Source: an uncultured Sutterella sp. (GTDB lineage: Bacteria; Pseudomonadota; Gammaproteobacteria; Burkholderiales; Burkholderiaceae_F). From it: a stretch of DNA of 64,000 nucleotides. The translations under genes and the position numbers were made by a program. Shown one piece after another: positions 9,102-17,713 of this stretch. Each line of letters starts with the position of its first letter. The stretch's first letter is position 1. The notes under the pieces were generated by a model. That model did no database searches, had not been told where the DNA came from, and was given only the letters and a program-made list of their open reading frames with translations. The DNA is taken from positions 1 through 64,000 of the forward strand of contig CAJMKD010000007.1 in NCBI GenBank assembly GCA_905213905.1, in the 5' to 3' direction.

Positions 9102-10886
9102 ATGATGCTTCGTCAATCCGCAACGGCCGCGATCCTTGCGGCGCTATTCGCTTCCTTTTCAGCTCAGGCGGCAGAGAAGGACTTCAATGCCCAGCTTGCG
9201 GGCGCACACATGAAGAAGGGCTTTGACTGCGCGACCTGCCATGTCGACGGCATGAAAGTGAGCGACTCGGAAAAAGAAATCAACAAGCAGTGCGTGAGCT
9301 GCCACGGCGGGCTTGAAAAGCTTGCTGACCCGAAAAAGACACCCGATCCGCATGCGAGCCACATCGGCACGATCCAGTGCACGGCTTGCCATGCCGGGCA
9401 TGTCGAGTCGCAGTCTTACTGCCTCAGCTGCCACGACTTCCCGGCGATGAAGATTCCCTTCGGCAGCGCCAAGCCGCTCGAGTGGAAGTGGAAGGATCTC
9501 GCGTCCTACAAGGATGCGGCGCCTGTGCGAACCGAAGAAGCTGACCTCGTTGTTGTGGGTTCGGGCGCAGCGGGCTTCGTCGCAGCGATGGAGGCGCACG
9601 AAAAGGGCGTTCGCAACATCGTCATTCTTGAAAAGATGCCGATTCCGGGCGGCAACTCGCAGTTTGCCGCGGGCGGCATGAACGCAGCGGGCTCCGTCTA
9701 TCAGAAGGCCAAGGGCATCGAGGATTCGGCCGAGCTGATGGCCGCCGACACAATGAAGGGCGGCAAGAACACGAGCAACCCCGAGCTCGTGGAAATCTTT
9801 GCGAGAAACTCTGCCGAATCGATTGCCTGGCTCAAGGCGCGCGGCGCAGAACTTGAAAACGTGGCTGCGGGCGGCGGCGCCTCAGCGCCCCGCATGCACG
9901 GTCCGAAGGGCGGCAAGGCGGTCGGGCCCTATCTGTCGGCGTTCTTCCGCGATCAGGCCGAAAAGATGGAAGGCGTTGACCTGCGCCTCAACAGCCGCCT
10001 GGTGCGCCTCATGACGGACAAGACGGGCGCAGTGACCGGCGTGCTCGTGGAAGGCAAGCACAACGGCATCTACGAGATCAAGGCCAAGGCGGTCGTGCTC
10101 GCCACGGGCGGCCTCGGCGCCAACAAGTCGCTCGTCAAGAAGTATCTGCCGAATCTGGATCCGGCCACGAAGACTTCGAACCAGCCGGGCACGACGGGCG
10201 ACGGCATGTACCTCGGCGAACAGATCGGCGCGGCGCTCGTCGACATGAAGGAAATTCAGCTCAATCCGACGCTCCTTGTCGGGTCGCCCGTCATTATTTC
10301 GGAGACGGTGCGCGGGCAAGGCGCAGTTTTCGTCAACCGCGAAGGCAAGCGCTTCATTTCCGAGATGACCACGCGCGACGTCACGAGCGCGGCCGTCTCT
10401 GCGCAGACGGGCGGCACCGCCTTTGAAATTTTTGACGACGGCACGGTGAGCCGCGTCGCGCAGCTCAAGGCCTGCTTCAAGCTCGGACTTGTGAAGGAAG
10501 GCAATACGCTCGAAGAGCTCGCGAAGAACGCCGGCATCGATCCGAAGGCGCTCGTCGAAACGATCTGCGTCTACAACGGCTACGTGGATGCCGGGAAGGA
10601 TCCCGACTTCAATCGTCCGAAGCCCCCCTTCAAGATCGAAGGCCCGAAGTTCTATGCGATTGAAATCACGCCTGCCATTCACTACGCCATGGGCGGCCTG
10701 AAGTTCAACGCAAAGACCCAGGTGATCAACACGGAAGGCAAGCCCATTGAAGGCCTCTTCGCAGCCGGCGAAACGACGGGCGGCCTGCACGGCAAGAACC
10801 GTCTCGGCGGCAACTCCGTCTCCGAAACGATCACGTTCGACCGCATTGCAGGCGAGGAAGCCGCCAAGCGCGTGCTTGGCGAATAA
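9102..10886 (+). CDS. Periplasmic tetraheme flavocytochrome c reductase (fumarate reductase-like)
   Basis: Soluble periplasmic FAD/haem reductase of the Shewanella Fcc3/UrdA/IfcA family, 594 residues. The start MMLRQSATAA has GGAAGGAGAG seven bases upstream and opens a Sec signal peptide ending SAQAA (about residue 24). Four CxxCH haem sites lie at 43-47, 64-68, 93-97 and 107-111. The flavin domain begins at DLVVVGSGAAG (about 148-158). The catalytic Arg of TTRD (R425), the His of HYAMGG (H527) and the Arg of RLGGNS (R567) match Fcc3 R402, H504 and R544. The residue matching Fcc3 H365 is Asn (N388 in IQLNPT), so fumarate may not be the substrate; a urocanate- or acrylate-like acceptor is possible. 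Haem attachment needs the ccm system found further along. Confidence 0.93.
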   Translation: MMLRQSATAAILAALFASFSAQAAEKDFNAQLAGAHMKKGFDCATCHVDGMKVSDSEKEINKQCVSCHGGLEKLADPKKTPDPHASHIGTIQCTACHAGHVESQSYCLSCHDFPAMKIPFGSAKPLEWKWKDLASYKDAAPVRTEEADLVVVGSGAAGFVAAMEAHEKGVRNIVILEKMPIPGGNSQFAAGGMNAAGSVYQKAKGIEDSAELMAADTMKGGKNTSNPELVEIFARNSAESIAWLKARGAELENVAAGGGASAPRMHGPKGGKAVGPYLSAFFRDQAEKMEGVDLRLNSRLVRLMTDKTGAVTGVLVEGKHNGIYEIKAKAVVLATGGLGANKSLVKKYLPNLDPATKTSNQPGTTGDGMYLGEQIGAALVDMKEIQLNPTLLVGSPVIISETVRGQGAVFVNREGKRFISEMTTRDVTSAAVSAQTGGTAFEIFDDGTVSRVAQLKACFKLGLVKEGNTLEELAKNAGIDPKALVETICVYNGYVDAGKDPDFNRPKPPFKIEGPKFYAIEITPAIHYAMGGLKFNAKTQVINTEGKPIEGLFAAGETTGGLHGKNRLGGNSVSETITFDRIAGEEAAKRVLGE

Positions 10887-10973
10887 CCGGCTGCGTTCGT
10901 CCGGTTCCGCACGGGGCATCGCCCTGATGCGGCGCCCGACGGCGCCGGCGTGAAAACCGGTGATTTTTTAGAG

Positions 10974-11004
10974 CCGCTTCTTCCGAAAGGAAGAAGCGGT
11001 TTCC
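10974..11004 (+). terminator. Terminator after flavocytochrome gene
   Basis: Perfect 11-bp stem CCGCTTCTTCC/GGAAGAAGCGG with a GAAA tetraloop (10974-10999), followed only by TTTCCGTCT. The stem is strong and the U-tract weak. Confidence 0.6.
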
Positions 11005-11032
11005 GTCTGCGCGGCGCGCACACGTCAAAATT

Positions 11033-11061
11033 ATTCAAAAAGGCGCTTCGCTCCGTATAAT
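11033..11061 (+). promoter_or_regulatory. Candidate lpxA promoter
   Basis: A perfect TATAAT (11056-11061) sits 140 bp upstream of lpxA. The -35 is poor (ATTCAA at 11033-11038, 17-bp spacer). A promoter is needed here because fabZ and the flavocytochrome gene both end in terminators. The remainder of the 315-bp gap (10887-11201) holds nothing else I recognise. Confidence 0.5.
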
Positions 11062-11201
11062 CAAAGGTTGATCGGCGGCTGAGGCTAATACCTTCGACTG
11101 AAGTGCCAAGCGTTCAGCGCGCCCCTCCAGCACAACAGGAGGCTCGGTCCTGCGCTCTCGGGCGCGGTTGAAGCGGCCTCAACCAAGGAACAGCTATCGG
11201 C

Positions 11202-11969
11202 ATGGCACAAATTCACCCGAGCGCGGTCGTCGACCCGCATGCTGAACTTGCCGACGACGTCGTCGTCGGTCCCTTCTGCCTCATCGGCCCCCGGGTTCGA
11301 ATCGGCGCAGGCACGGTTCTGAGGAGCCACGTCGTCGTCGACGGCACCACGGAGATCGGCTGTCGAAACCTCGTTTACGCGGGCGCGAGCATCGGCTGCG
11401 CGCCGCAGGACAAGAAATACGCCGGCGAAGACACGCGCCTTGTCGTGGGCGACGACAACGTCATCCGCGAAAACTGCACGCTTTCGATCGGCACCGTGCA
11501 GGACCACGGCATTACGACTGTCGGAAGCCGCAATCTCTTGATGGCCAACGCGCACGTCGCGCACGACTGCGTGGTTGGCAACGACACCATCCTGGCCAAC
11601 AACGTGGCCCTGGGCGGCCATGTTCACGTCGATGATCACGCCATCATCGGCGGCCAGACTGGTGTTCATCAGTTCGTCAGGATTGGCGCTTCGGGCGTGC
11701 TGCAGGACGTGCCGCCCTACCTCATCTGCCATCTGAATCCCTGCACGCCCGCTGGCCTCAACATTGTGGGGCTTCGCCGCGCGGGCTTCACGGACGAGCA
11801 GGTGAGGGCGCTTCGCCGCGCCTACGGGGCTTTCTACCGTGAGAATCTCACAGCGAAGGCCGCGTGCGAGAAGATCGAAGCGATGCAGGCGGAATTCCCG
11901 GGCGCCGCGAATGAGCTCGCGCGCTTTGTCGAATTCATCCGCGCCTCGACCCGCGGCGTCATCCGCTGA
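11202..11969 (+). CDS. lpxA: UDP-N-acetylglucosamine O-acyltransferase LpxA, with internal deletion
   Basis: First enzyme of lipid A synthesis, a left-handed beta-helix trimer that transfers 3-hydroxyacyl from ACP to UDP-GlcNAc. The product is 255 residues. Hexapeptide repeats, ASIGCAPQDKKYAGED (the catalytic-site Lys region), the catalytic His in NAHVAHDC (H121, E. coli H125), VHQF and the C-terminal FIRASTRGVIR all identify it. Odd point: VHQFVRIGA runs straight into SGVLQDVPPY, whereas E. coli has seven extra residues there (HVMVGGC), including Gly173, the acyl-chain ruler. The deletion removes part of one helical coil. It may be real divergence or a sequence defect. lpxB follows after 128 bases. 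Confidence 0.92.
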   Translation: MAQIHPSAVVDPHAELADDVVVGPFCLIGPRVRIGAGTVLRSHVVVDGTTEIGCRNLVYAGASIGCAPQDKKYAGEDTRLVVGDDNVIRENCTLSIGTVQDHGITTVGSRNLLMANAHVAHDCVVGNDTILANNVALGGHVHVDDHAIIGGQTGVHQFVRIGASGVLQDVPPYLICHLNPCTPAGLNIVGLRRAGFTDEQVRALRRAYGAFYRENLTAKAACEKIEAMQAEFPGAANELARFVEFIRASTRGVIR

Positions 11970-12097
11970 GCACTGCTAATTTATGACTGTTCGGTCCGGC
12001 CTAGTGGCTTCGGCCGGCCGAAAAAGCCGAGCCGCATCCGCCAAGGCGGACTGGCTCGCACGACCCCAAAGAACAACGACGCTAACCTGGAGAGCCC

Positions 12098-13288
12098 ATG
12101 GGTACCCATCAACCGATTGCAACCCCGGAAAAGAACGGCGCAGTATGGCTTGCCGGCGAAGCGAGCGGCGACTTCATCGCCTCGCTCGTCCTGCCCGAAG
12201 TCGAACGCCGCATGAACGGCGCTCCGCAGTACGGCGTCGGCGGCCCGCGCATGCGCGAAGCGGGCTTTCATGCCTGGCACGACATCCGCGAACTGTCGGT
12301 GCGCGGCTACGTCGAGGTGCTCTCGCATCTGCCGCGGCTGCTGCGCCTGCGCAGCCAGCTCGTGCAGTCCTTTGCCGCTTCCAATCCCCGCGTCTTCGTG
12401 GGCGTGGACGCCCCGGACTTCAACCTCGACATTGAAGCGAAGCTGCGCCGCCGCGGCGTGCCCGTCGTGCACTTCGTGAGCCCGGCGATCTGGGCTTGGC
12501 GCCCCGAGCGCATCCACAAGATCCGCGCCGCGGTCGACCACATGCTCCTCGTCTTCCCCTTCGAGCAGGAAATCTATAAGCGCGCCGGCATTCCGGCGAC
12601 CTATGTCGGCCATCCGCTTGCTTCGGTCATTCCGATGACGCCGGACACGGCCGGCGCCCGCGCCGATTTTGGGCTCAATGAGGATTCGCTGCCGGTCGTC
12701 ACGGTGCTTCCGGGCTCGCGCATCGATGAAGTGAAGGGCTGTGCGCCCGCCTTCTTCGGCGCAGTGGAAAAGCTCCTGCACCGCTACGGCGACATGCATG
12801 TGCTCATTCCCGCTGCGGACGAGCGCGCTCGTGAAAACATCATCTTCCTCGCGGGCCAGTACGCCCGCCTTGCGCAGCGCATGATCGTGCGCGTCGGCAC
12901 GAGCCACCGCATGCTCGAAGCGGCCGACGCGGTGCTCGTCGCTTCGGGCACGGCCGCGCTCGAAGCGGCGCTCTACAAGAAGCCGATGGTGGTGGGCTAC
13001 AAGATGCCGGCGCTCACCGGCATGATCATGCAGAAGAAGGGCCTCATCCGCCACGTGTCGCTGCCCAACATCCTGCTTGGCGAAAACGTCGTGCCGGAGT
13101 TTCTGCAGTATTTCTGCGAGGCCGATCAGATCTCGTACGCGCTCGAAGATGCGCTCTCGAACGACGCCAAGCGCGCGAATCTGGTTGAGCGCTTCACGAT
13201 GCTGCATGAAAGCCTGCGCGCCGACACCGCGAATCTCGCGGCCGAAGCGATCACGGCGATTGCCGCCCGCAAGCCCGCGGGCCTCTGA
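12098..13288 (+). CDS. lpxB: Lipid-A-disaccharide synthase LpxB
   Basis: Membrane-associated GT-B glycosyltransferase (family GT19) joining UDP-2,3-diacylglucosamine and lipid X to form lipid A disaccharide 1-phosphate. At 396 residues it is normal length. Recognisable segments are WLAGEASGDFIASLV near the N terminus, VGVDAPDFNLDIEAKL, FVSPAIWAWRPERIHKI and LPGSRIDEVKG, then the nucleotide-sugar region SGTAALEAALYKKPMVVGYK. GGAGAG (12089-12094) precedes the ATG. It pairs with lpxA and leads into rnhB after a hairpin. Confidence 0.96.
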   Translation: MGTHQPIATPEKNGAVWLAGEASGDFIASLVLPEVERRMNGAPQYGVGGPRMREAGFHAWHDIRELSVRGYVEVLSHLPRLLRLRSQLVQSFAASNPRVFVGVDAPDFNLDIEAKLRRRGVPVVHFVSPAIWAWRPERIHKIRAAVDHMLLVFPFEQEIYKRAGIPATYVGHPLASVIPMTPDTAGARADFGLNEDSLPVVTVLPGSRIDEVKGCAPAFFGAVEKLLHRYGDMHVLIPAADERARENIIFLAGQYARLAQRMIVRVGTSHRMLEAADAVLVASGTAALEAALYKKPMVVGYKMPALTGMIMQKKGLIRHVSLPNILLGENVVPEFLQYFCEADQISYALEDALSNDAKRANLVERFTMLHESLRADTANLAAEAITAIAARKPAGL

Positions 13289-13300
13289 GCCCCTGAAGCC

Positions 13301-13324
13301 GGCAGGCTTTGAAGAAAGCCTGCC
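13301..13324 (+). other. Intercistronic hairpin lpxB-rnhB
   Basis: Perfect 10-bp stem GGCAGGCTTT/AAAGCCTGCC with loop GAAG and no T-run. It more likely stabilises or processes the mRNA than terminates it. Confidence 0.5.
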
Positions 13325-13378
13325 CATGCTGCGCCTCGCCGTCCCGCGGAACGGACTGCGAGGCGCTTCTGATTTTGG

Positions 13379-14050
13379 ATGACTGGATTCATGGTGACGA
13401 AGACCGAACAGGCGCCTTCGGGCGATCTCTTTGCCGAGACGGGTTTTTGGCCCGATGCCGAGATCATTGCAGGGGTCGATGAGGCCGGCCGCGGTCCGCT
13501 CGCGGGGCCCGTTTGCGCTGCAGCGGTGGTGCTCGATCCCGAGCAGCCGATCGCGGGGCTCGCTGACTCAAAGAAGCTTTCTGCGAAAAAGCGCGAAGCG
13601 CTCGAGCCCGTCATCAAGGCGAAGGCGCGCGCCTGGGCGGTTGCCTGGGGGAGCGTGGCGGAAATTGACGAGATCAATATCCTGCAGGCGACGCTTCTAG
13701 CCATGCGCCGCGCCGTCGAGGGGCTCGGCGTCAAGCCGGACCTTGTTCTTGTCGACGGCAACCGCGCCCCGCACCTGAACGTCCCTGTCGAAACGATCGT
13801 CAAGGGCGACGCAAAGGTGCCCGCCATTTCGGCGGCTTCGATACTTGCCAAGACGGCGCGCGACCGTCTGATGAAGGAAGCTGCTGAAAAATATCCGGGC
13901 TACGGGTTTGAGGTTCATGCGGGCTACGGCACCAAGCGCCACCTCGAAGCCATTGCGGCGCTCGGGATCACGCCCATCCACCGCCGCTCCTTTGAGCCCA
14001 TCAAGCACATGGCGGCTGCGGACGCTGAGAAGAAGGAAGCACACGAATGA
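13379..14050 (+). CDS. rnhB: Ribonuclease HII
   Basis: Endonuclease that nicks RNA in RNA-DNA hybrids and removes misincorporated ribonucleotides. The 223-residue protein shows IAGVDEAGRGPLAGPV with the metal-binding Asp-Glu pair, LADSKKLSAKKRE, the third acidic site in LVLVDGNR and KGDAKVPAISAASILAKTARD, all hallmarks of RNase HII. Both ATG 13379 and ATG 13391 are possible starts; neither has a strong Shine-Dalgarno. Its ATGA stop/start overlap with the next gene indicates coupled translation. lpxB-rnhB linkage is conserved in many proteobacteria. Confidence 0.94.
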   Translation: MTGFMVTKTEQAPSGDLFAETGFWPDAEIIAGVDEAGRGPLAGPVCAAAVVLDPEQPIAGLADSKKLSAKKREALEPVIKAKARAWAVAWGSVAEIDEINILQATLLAMRRAVEGLGVKPDLVLVDGNRAPHLNVPVETIVKGDAKVPAISAASILAKTARDRLMKEAAEKYPGYGFEVHAGYGTKRHLEAIAALGITPIHRRSFEPIKHMAAADAEKKEAHE

Positions 14051-14880
14051 CGAGCGAAAACATTGTCGCCGTGGAAAGCGACGCCAATCCCCGCTTCAAG
14101 CGCTGGAAGCGCCTTGCGCTCGAACCCCGCGCCGTGAAGCGCGAGCGCGCAACGCTCTTGGAAGGCCTTCATCTCCTTGGCGTTGTTCATGACGACCCCG
14201 AAGCGAAAGTTGAGGCGCTCATGATCTCCGAGGCGGCGAACGCCGAAGCGCGCGCGCTCGCTGAAGCGCTTGCCCAAAAGCGGGGGCTGCGCCTTTATCG
14301 GCTGGCGAAGCGCCTCTACGATCAGATTTCGCCAGTGGAAAACGGCGTCGGCTGCATGTGCGAGCTCGCGATCCCTGAGGCGCCAGAGGCCGCCCAATGG
14401 GCGGAGGACGACGTTCTTTATCTTGACGGCGTGCAGGATGCAGGGAACGTGGGCACGCTGATCCGCACTGCTGCTGCGGCCGGCTTTCCTACGATCGTCT
14501 GCAACATCGGCACGGCAAGCGTTTGGTCGCCCAAAGTGATGCGCGCCGGCATGGGCGCCCATTTTTCGGTTCGGATCGTTGAAAACTTCCCGCCCGAAAA
14601 GCTTCGTCAGTCGTATCGTGGCCGCATTTTTGCCGCAGATGCGCGCGGCGGCCGCGATCTTTTTGCTTCGCCCGACTATGCCGACGGTCCTTGCTGCTGG
14701 GTGATGGGTGCGGAAGGGCCGGGCGTTTCCGCCGCCGCGCTTGCCGTGACGGATGCGCGCTTTTACATTCCGATCGAGCCTGGCGTTGAGTCGCTCAATG
14801 TGGGGGCGGCGGCCGCTGTTTGTCTTTTTGATGCAAGAAGAAGGCGTCTTCAGAAGACGCGGCACGTTTTTGACCAATAG
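14047..14880 (+). CDS. SpoU/TrmH-family RNA 2'-O-methyltransferase
   Basis: SPOUT-class methyltransferase of 277 residues. An N-terminal RNA-binding (SpoU substrate-binding) part begins with NPRFKRWKRLALE. The C-terminal trefoil-knot domain carries motif 1 (DAGNVGTLIRTA), motif 2 (VMGAEGPGVS) and motif 3 (IPIEPGVESLNVGAAAAV). It methylates ribose in rRNA or tRNA using SAM; the exact target cannot be read from sequence. The start overlaps rnhB by four bases. The last residues fall in a hairpin-forming stretch (GCGTCTTC/AAGACGC), which may aid termination. Confidence 0.92.
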   Translation: MTSENIVAVESDANPRFKRWKRLALEPRAVKRERATLLEGLHLLGVVHDDPEAKVEALMISEAANAEARALAEALAQKRGLRLYRLAKRLYDQISPVENGVGCMCELAIPEAPEAAQWAEDDVLYLDGVQDAGNVGTLIRTAAAAGFPTIVCNIGTASVWSPKVMRAGMGAHFSVRIVENFPPEKLRQSYRGRIFAADARGGRDLFASPDYADGPCCWVMGAEGPGVSAAALAVTDARFYIPIEPGVESLNVGAAAAVCLFDARRRRLQKTRHVFDQ

Positions 14881-14967
14881 AATTGCGCCTTCGGGATTGG
14901 CTGCGGCGGAAGCTTCTTTTGCTCTCGGCCTTTCCGAAGCAGCCTTTTTCTATTTGATGCCTTCATC

Positions 14968-16143
14968 ATGCTCAACTTCAGCTACCACAATCCCACGCGA
15001 CTCGTTTTCGGGCGCGGCGCAGAAGAGCGCACAGGCGAAGTCGTTCGCGAATCGCTCGGCTGTGCCGGAAAAGTTCTTGTCCTCTACGGCGGCGGCAGCG
15101 CCCGCCGCACGGGGCTGCTCGACCGGGTGCTGAAGAGCCTCGAGCGAGAAGGCTTCATGGCGATTAAAAAGGGCGGCGTGCAGCCCAATCCGCGCATGAA
15201 CTTCGTTCGCGACACCATCGACTGGATCCGCGATCAGGGCGTGAAAGCCATCATCGCCGTGGGCGGCGGCTCCGTCATCGACACCGCCAAGGCCGTGGCC
15301 GTCGGCGTTGAGTACGAGGGCGACGCCTGGGATTTCTTCGAAGGCAAGGCGAGCCCCAAACAGGCGCTTCCTGTTTTCGCCGTGCTTTCGATTCCGGGGG
15401 CGGGCTCCGAGCAGTCCGCCCGCGCCGTGCTCACGCATCACGGCGACAAGGTTGGGATCGGCTCGGGTCTGATTCGGCCGCGCGCAGCCATCATCAACCC
15501 CCAGTGGTTCTCGTCTGTGCCCCCCAATCACATTGCAGCGGGCGTTGTCGACATGCTTTCGCATATTCTTGAGCGCTACTTCTCGAAGACGCCCCACACC
15601 GAATTCGTCGACGGCCAGGCTGAGGCGGCCATGCGCACCATTCTCGACTTCGGCCCCAAGGTGCTCGCCGATCGCCAGGATTACGACGCCTGGAGCCAGA
15701 TCGCGATGGCAGGGAGCTTTGCGCACAACGGCTACTTTGGCCTCGGGCGGGAAGAGGATTGGGCCTGCCACGGCATTGAGCACGAAATTTCCGGCTGGAA
15801 CGAGGCCGTCGTGCACGGTGCGGGACTTGCCGTCGTCATCCCTGCCTGGATGCGCTATGTGTCCGGCTTTGCGCCAGAGCGCTTCCTTCAGTTCTCGCGC
15901 AACGTGATGAACATCACTGCCGACGATGCCGATGAAGCTGTCATTCGGCAGGGGATTGGGAAGCTCGTCGCGTGGCTCGAAAAGATGGGACTCTCCACGT
16001 CGCTCGACGCACTCGGCATCGGCGACTGCCCGATTGCATCGCTCGCGCGCCATGCGGCAAGAGGCGGCAAATTGGGCGCTTTGAAGCCGCTCGACAGCAA
16101 TGACGTGCTCGCGATTCTTGAGCTGGCAAAAAGCAGCAATTAA
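14968..16143 (+). CDS. Iron-containing alcohol dehydrogenase (YqhD/BdhA-like)
   Basis: Group III metal-dependent dehydrogenase, 391 residues, most like NAD(P)H-dependent butanol dehydrogenases and YqhD, which reduce aldehydes. The cofactor motif GGGSVIDTAKA lies at about 99-109. Metal ligands are D195 and H199 (GVVDMLSH), H268 (CHGIEHE) and H283 (VVHGAG). It opens with MLNFSYHNPTRLVFG, typical of this subgroup. It is preceded by an 87-base gap after the methyltransferase and followed by a hairpin (16226-16243, CGGGCGC/GCGCCCG). A fermentative or aldehyde-detoxifying role is likely; the natural substrate is unknown. Confidence 0.92.
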   Translation: MLNFSYHNPTRLVFGRGAEERTGEVVRESLGCAGKVLVLYGGGSARRTGLLDRVLKSLEREGFMAIKKGGVQPNPRMNFVRDTIDWIRDQGVKAIIAVGGGSVIDTAKAVAVGVEYEGDAWDFFEGKASPKQALPVFAVLSIPGAGSEQSARAVLTHHGDKVGIGSGLIRPRAAIINPQWFSSVPPNHIAAGVVDMLSHILERYFSKTPHTEFVDGQAEAAMRTILDFGPKVLADRQDYDAWSQIAMAGSFAHNGYFGLGREEDWACHGIEHEISGWNEAVVHGAGLAVVIPAWMRYVSGFAPERFLQFSRNVMNITADDADEAVIRQGIGKLVAWLEKMGLSTSLDALGIGDCPIASLARHAARGGKLGALKPLDSNDVLAILELAKSSN

Positions 16144-16225
16144 TCGCAAAATTCAGCCAATCCCGGAGAGCAGCCGTCCGATATAGTCGAAATTGCGCCG
16201 TCGGGCTCTGGCTCCGGCGCGATTC

Positions 16226-16243
16226 CGGGCGCTTCAGCGCCCG
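16226..16243 (+). other. Hairpin after alcohol dehydrogenase gene
   Basis: Perfect 7-bp stem CGGGCGC/GCGCCCG with loop TTCA between the dehydrogenase and hydrolase genes. It has no T-tract. Confidence 0.4.
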
Positions 16244-16295
16244 CCGTCCGATCTCAGCATGAATTTGCCCAAAAGCGCAGAAGGAGAGTCGCATC

Positions 16296-17462
16296 GTGCC
16301 GCGAGAGCTGCATTTCTACGAGAAAAAGACGCCGCGCCGCGGCCTTTTGCGCGGCGCCGGCCTCTGCGCGCTCGGCCTCGCGGTGACAGGGGGCACGGGC
16401 GGCGCGTACGTCAACGAAGAAATGGGTGCGGCTCCTTCAGGCGAGCGTCTTCGCCGAATCGAGGCTTCGCCCCATTGGCGCGACGGCGCCTTCCGCAATT
16501 TGCTCGACGTGCCGGACTTCTCCGGCAAGCGCCGCTCGAGCTGGCGCGCGATGCTCGACTTTCTCACGGACCGAACGGTTGGGCTTGAACCCACGGTGCC
16601 CGGGCCGTTGATGAAAACGCCCCCCGGTGTTGCGGGCGTGGGCGATCCCCCCCGGCCGGGGCACTCCGGCTTCTTCCTGCGGGAGGCGGGCTTAAGCATT
16701 CTCGTTGATCCTGCGCTTGGCGCCGCGTCGCCAGTGCCCTTCGCCTTCAAGCCCTTTAGCGGCGCGGACGTGTACCAGCCGGCGGATTTGCCGGCCGCGG
16801 ATCTGCTCCTCATTACGCACGATCACTACGATCATCTCGACTACCTGACCATTCGCGCGATAAAGGACCGCGTCCGTCGCGTTGTCTGCCCGCTCGGCGT
16901 CGGCGCGCATTTTGAATACTGGGGGTGGCCTGCCGAGCGCATCACCGAACTCGACTGGTTTGAGTCGACGCGCGCGGGCGAACGCCTTCTGGTGACGCTC
17001 GTGCCCTCGCAGCATTTCTCCGGGCGCACGCTCAAGCGCAACACGACGCTCTGGGGCGGATTCGTGCTTGAATTTGCCGCTAGCGGGGACGCAGCGGCCA
17101 AGACGCTCTATCTTTCGGGCGACGGCGGGTACGGGCCGCATTTTTCAACGATCGCGCGGCGCTGGCCGACAATCGATCTGGCCGTGCTTGAGGACGGCCA
17201 GTACAACACCGACTGGTCGACCATCCATCTGATGCCTGCGCACTGGCGGCAGGCGCTTCAGGATCTTTCGCCCAAGCGCGTGATGCCCTGCCACAACGCC
17301 AAGTATGCGCTTTCGCGCCACGTCTGGACGGAGCCGCTCGAGACGGCGCTCGAATCCGCCCGCGTGCTCGGCGTGCCGGCGGCGCTGCCGAAAATCGGCC
17401 AAGCTTTCGACTGGGCTTCAGGGGCGGACATGTCGGCCGCCTGGTGGCCGAAGCAGCCGTAG
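16296..17462 (+). CDS. Metallo-beta-lactamase-fold hydrolase (NAPE-PLD/UlaG-like)
   Basis: 388-residue exported or anchored MBL-fold enzyme. The zinc motif HxHxDH is seen as HDHYDH (H175, H177, D179, H180), with further ligands plausible in PSQHFSGR, LSGDGGYG and MPCHNAKY. The order matches N-acylphosphatidylethanolamine phospholipase D-like and UlaG-like bacterial hydrolases. The N terminus KTPRRGLLRGAGLCALGLAV resembles a twin-arginine signal or a signal anchor. The GTG start has AGAAGGAGAG upstream. The physiological substrate, a phospholipid or other phosphodiester, is not known. Confidence 0.85.
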   Translation: MPRELHFYEKKTPRRGLLRGAGLCALGLAVTGGTGGAYVNEEMGAAPSGERLRRIEASPHWRDGAFRNLLDVPDFSGKRRSSWRAMLDFLTDRTVGLEPTVPGPLMKTPPGVAGVGDPPRPGHSGFFLREAGLSILVDPALGAASPVPFAFKPFSGADVYQPADLPAADLLLITHDHYDHLDYLTIRAIKDRVRRVVCPLGVGAHFEYWGWPAERITELDWFESTRAGERLLVTLVPSQHFSGRTLKRNTTLWGGFVLEFAASGDAAAKTLYLSGDGGYGPHFSTIARRWPTIDLAVLEDGQYNTDWSTIHLMPAHWRQALQDLSPKRVMPCHNAKYALSRHVWTEPLETALESARVLGVPAALPKIGQAFDWASGADMSAAWWPKQP

Positions 17463-17713
17463 GCCTCGCCTGGGCGGCACTGGCTCGCTGGGCCGCTTGG
17501 CCGCTTGGACGATGCGGCACATGGCGCTTTGGTGCTTTTTGGCTTTGCGCTTTCCGCCATTTCTTTTCTCTTGGGGCGCGCCTTCGATAAAATGCGCTTT
17601 TGAGCGCTGCAGCGCTCCTTTTGGGGCGTTGCGCGGCAGTTTTCTTTTTTCTTGAAGCGCTCGAGCGCCGGTCGTCATTCTTTTTCGACTGAGCGGCGGG
17701 CGCATGGTGAATC

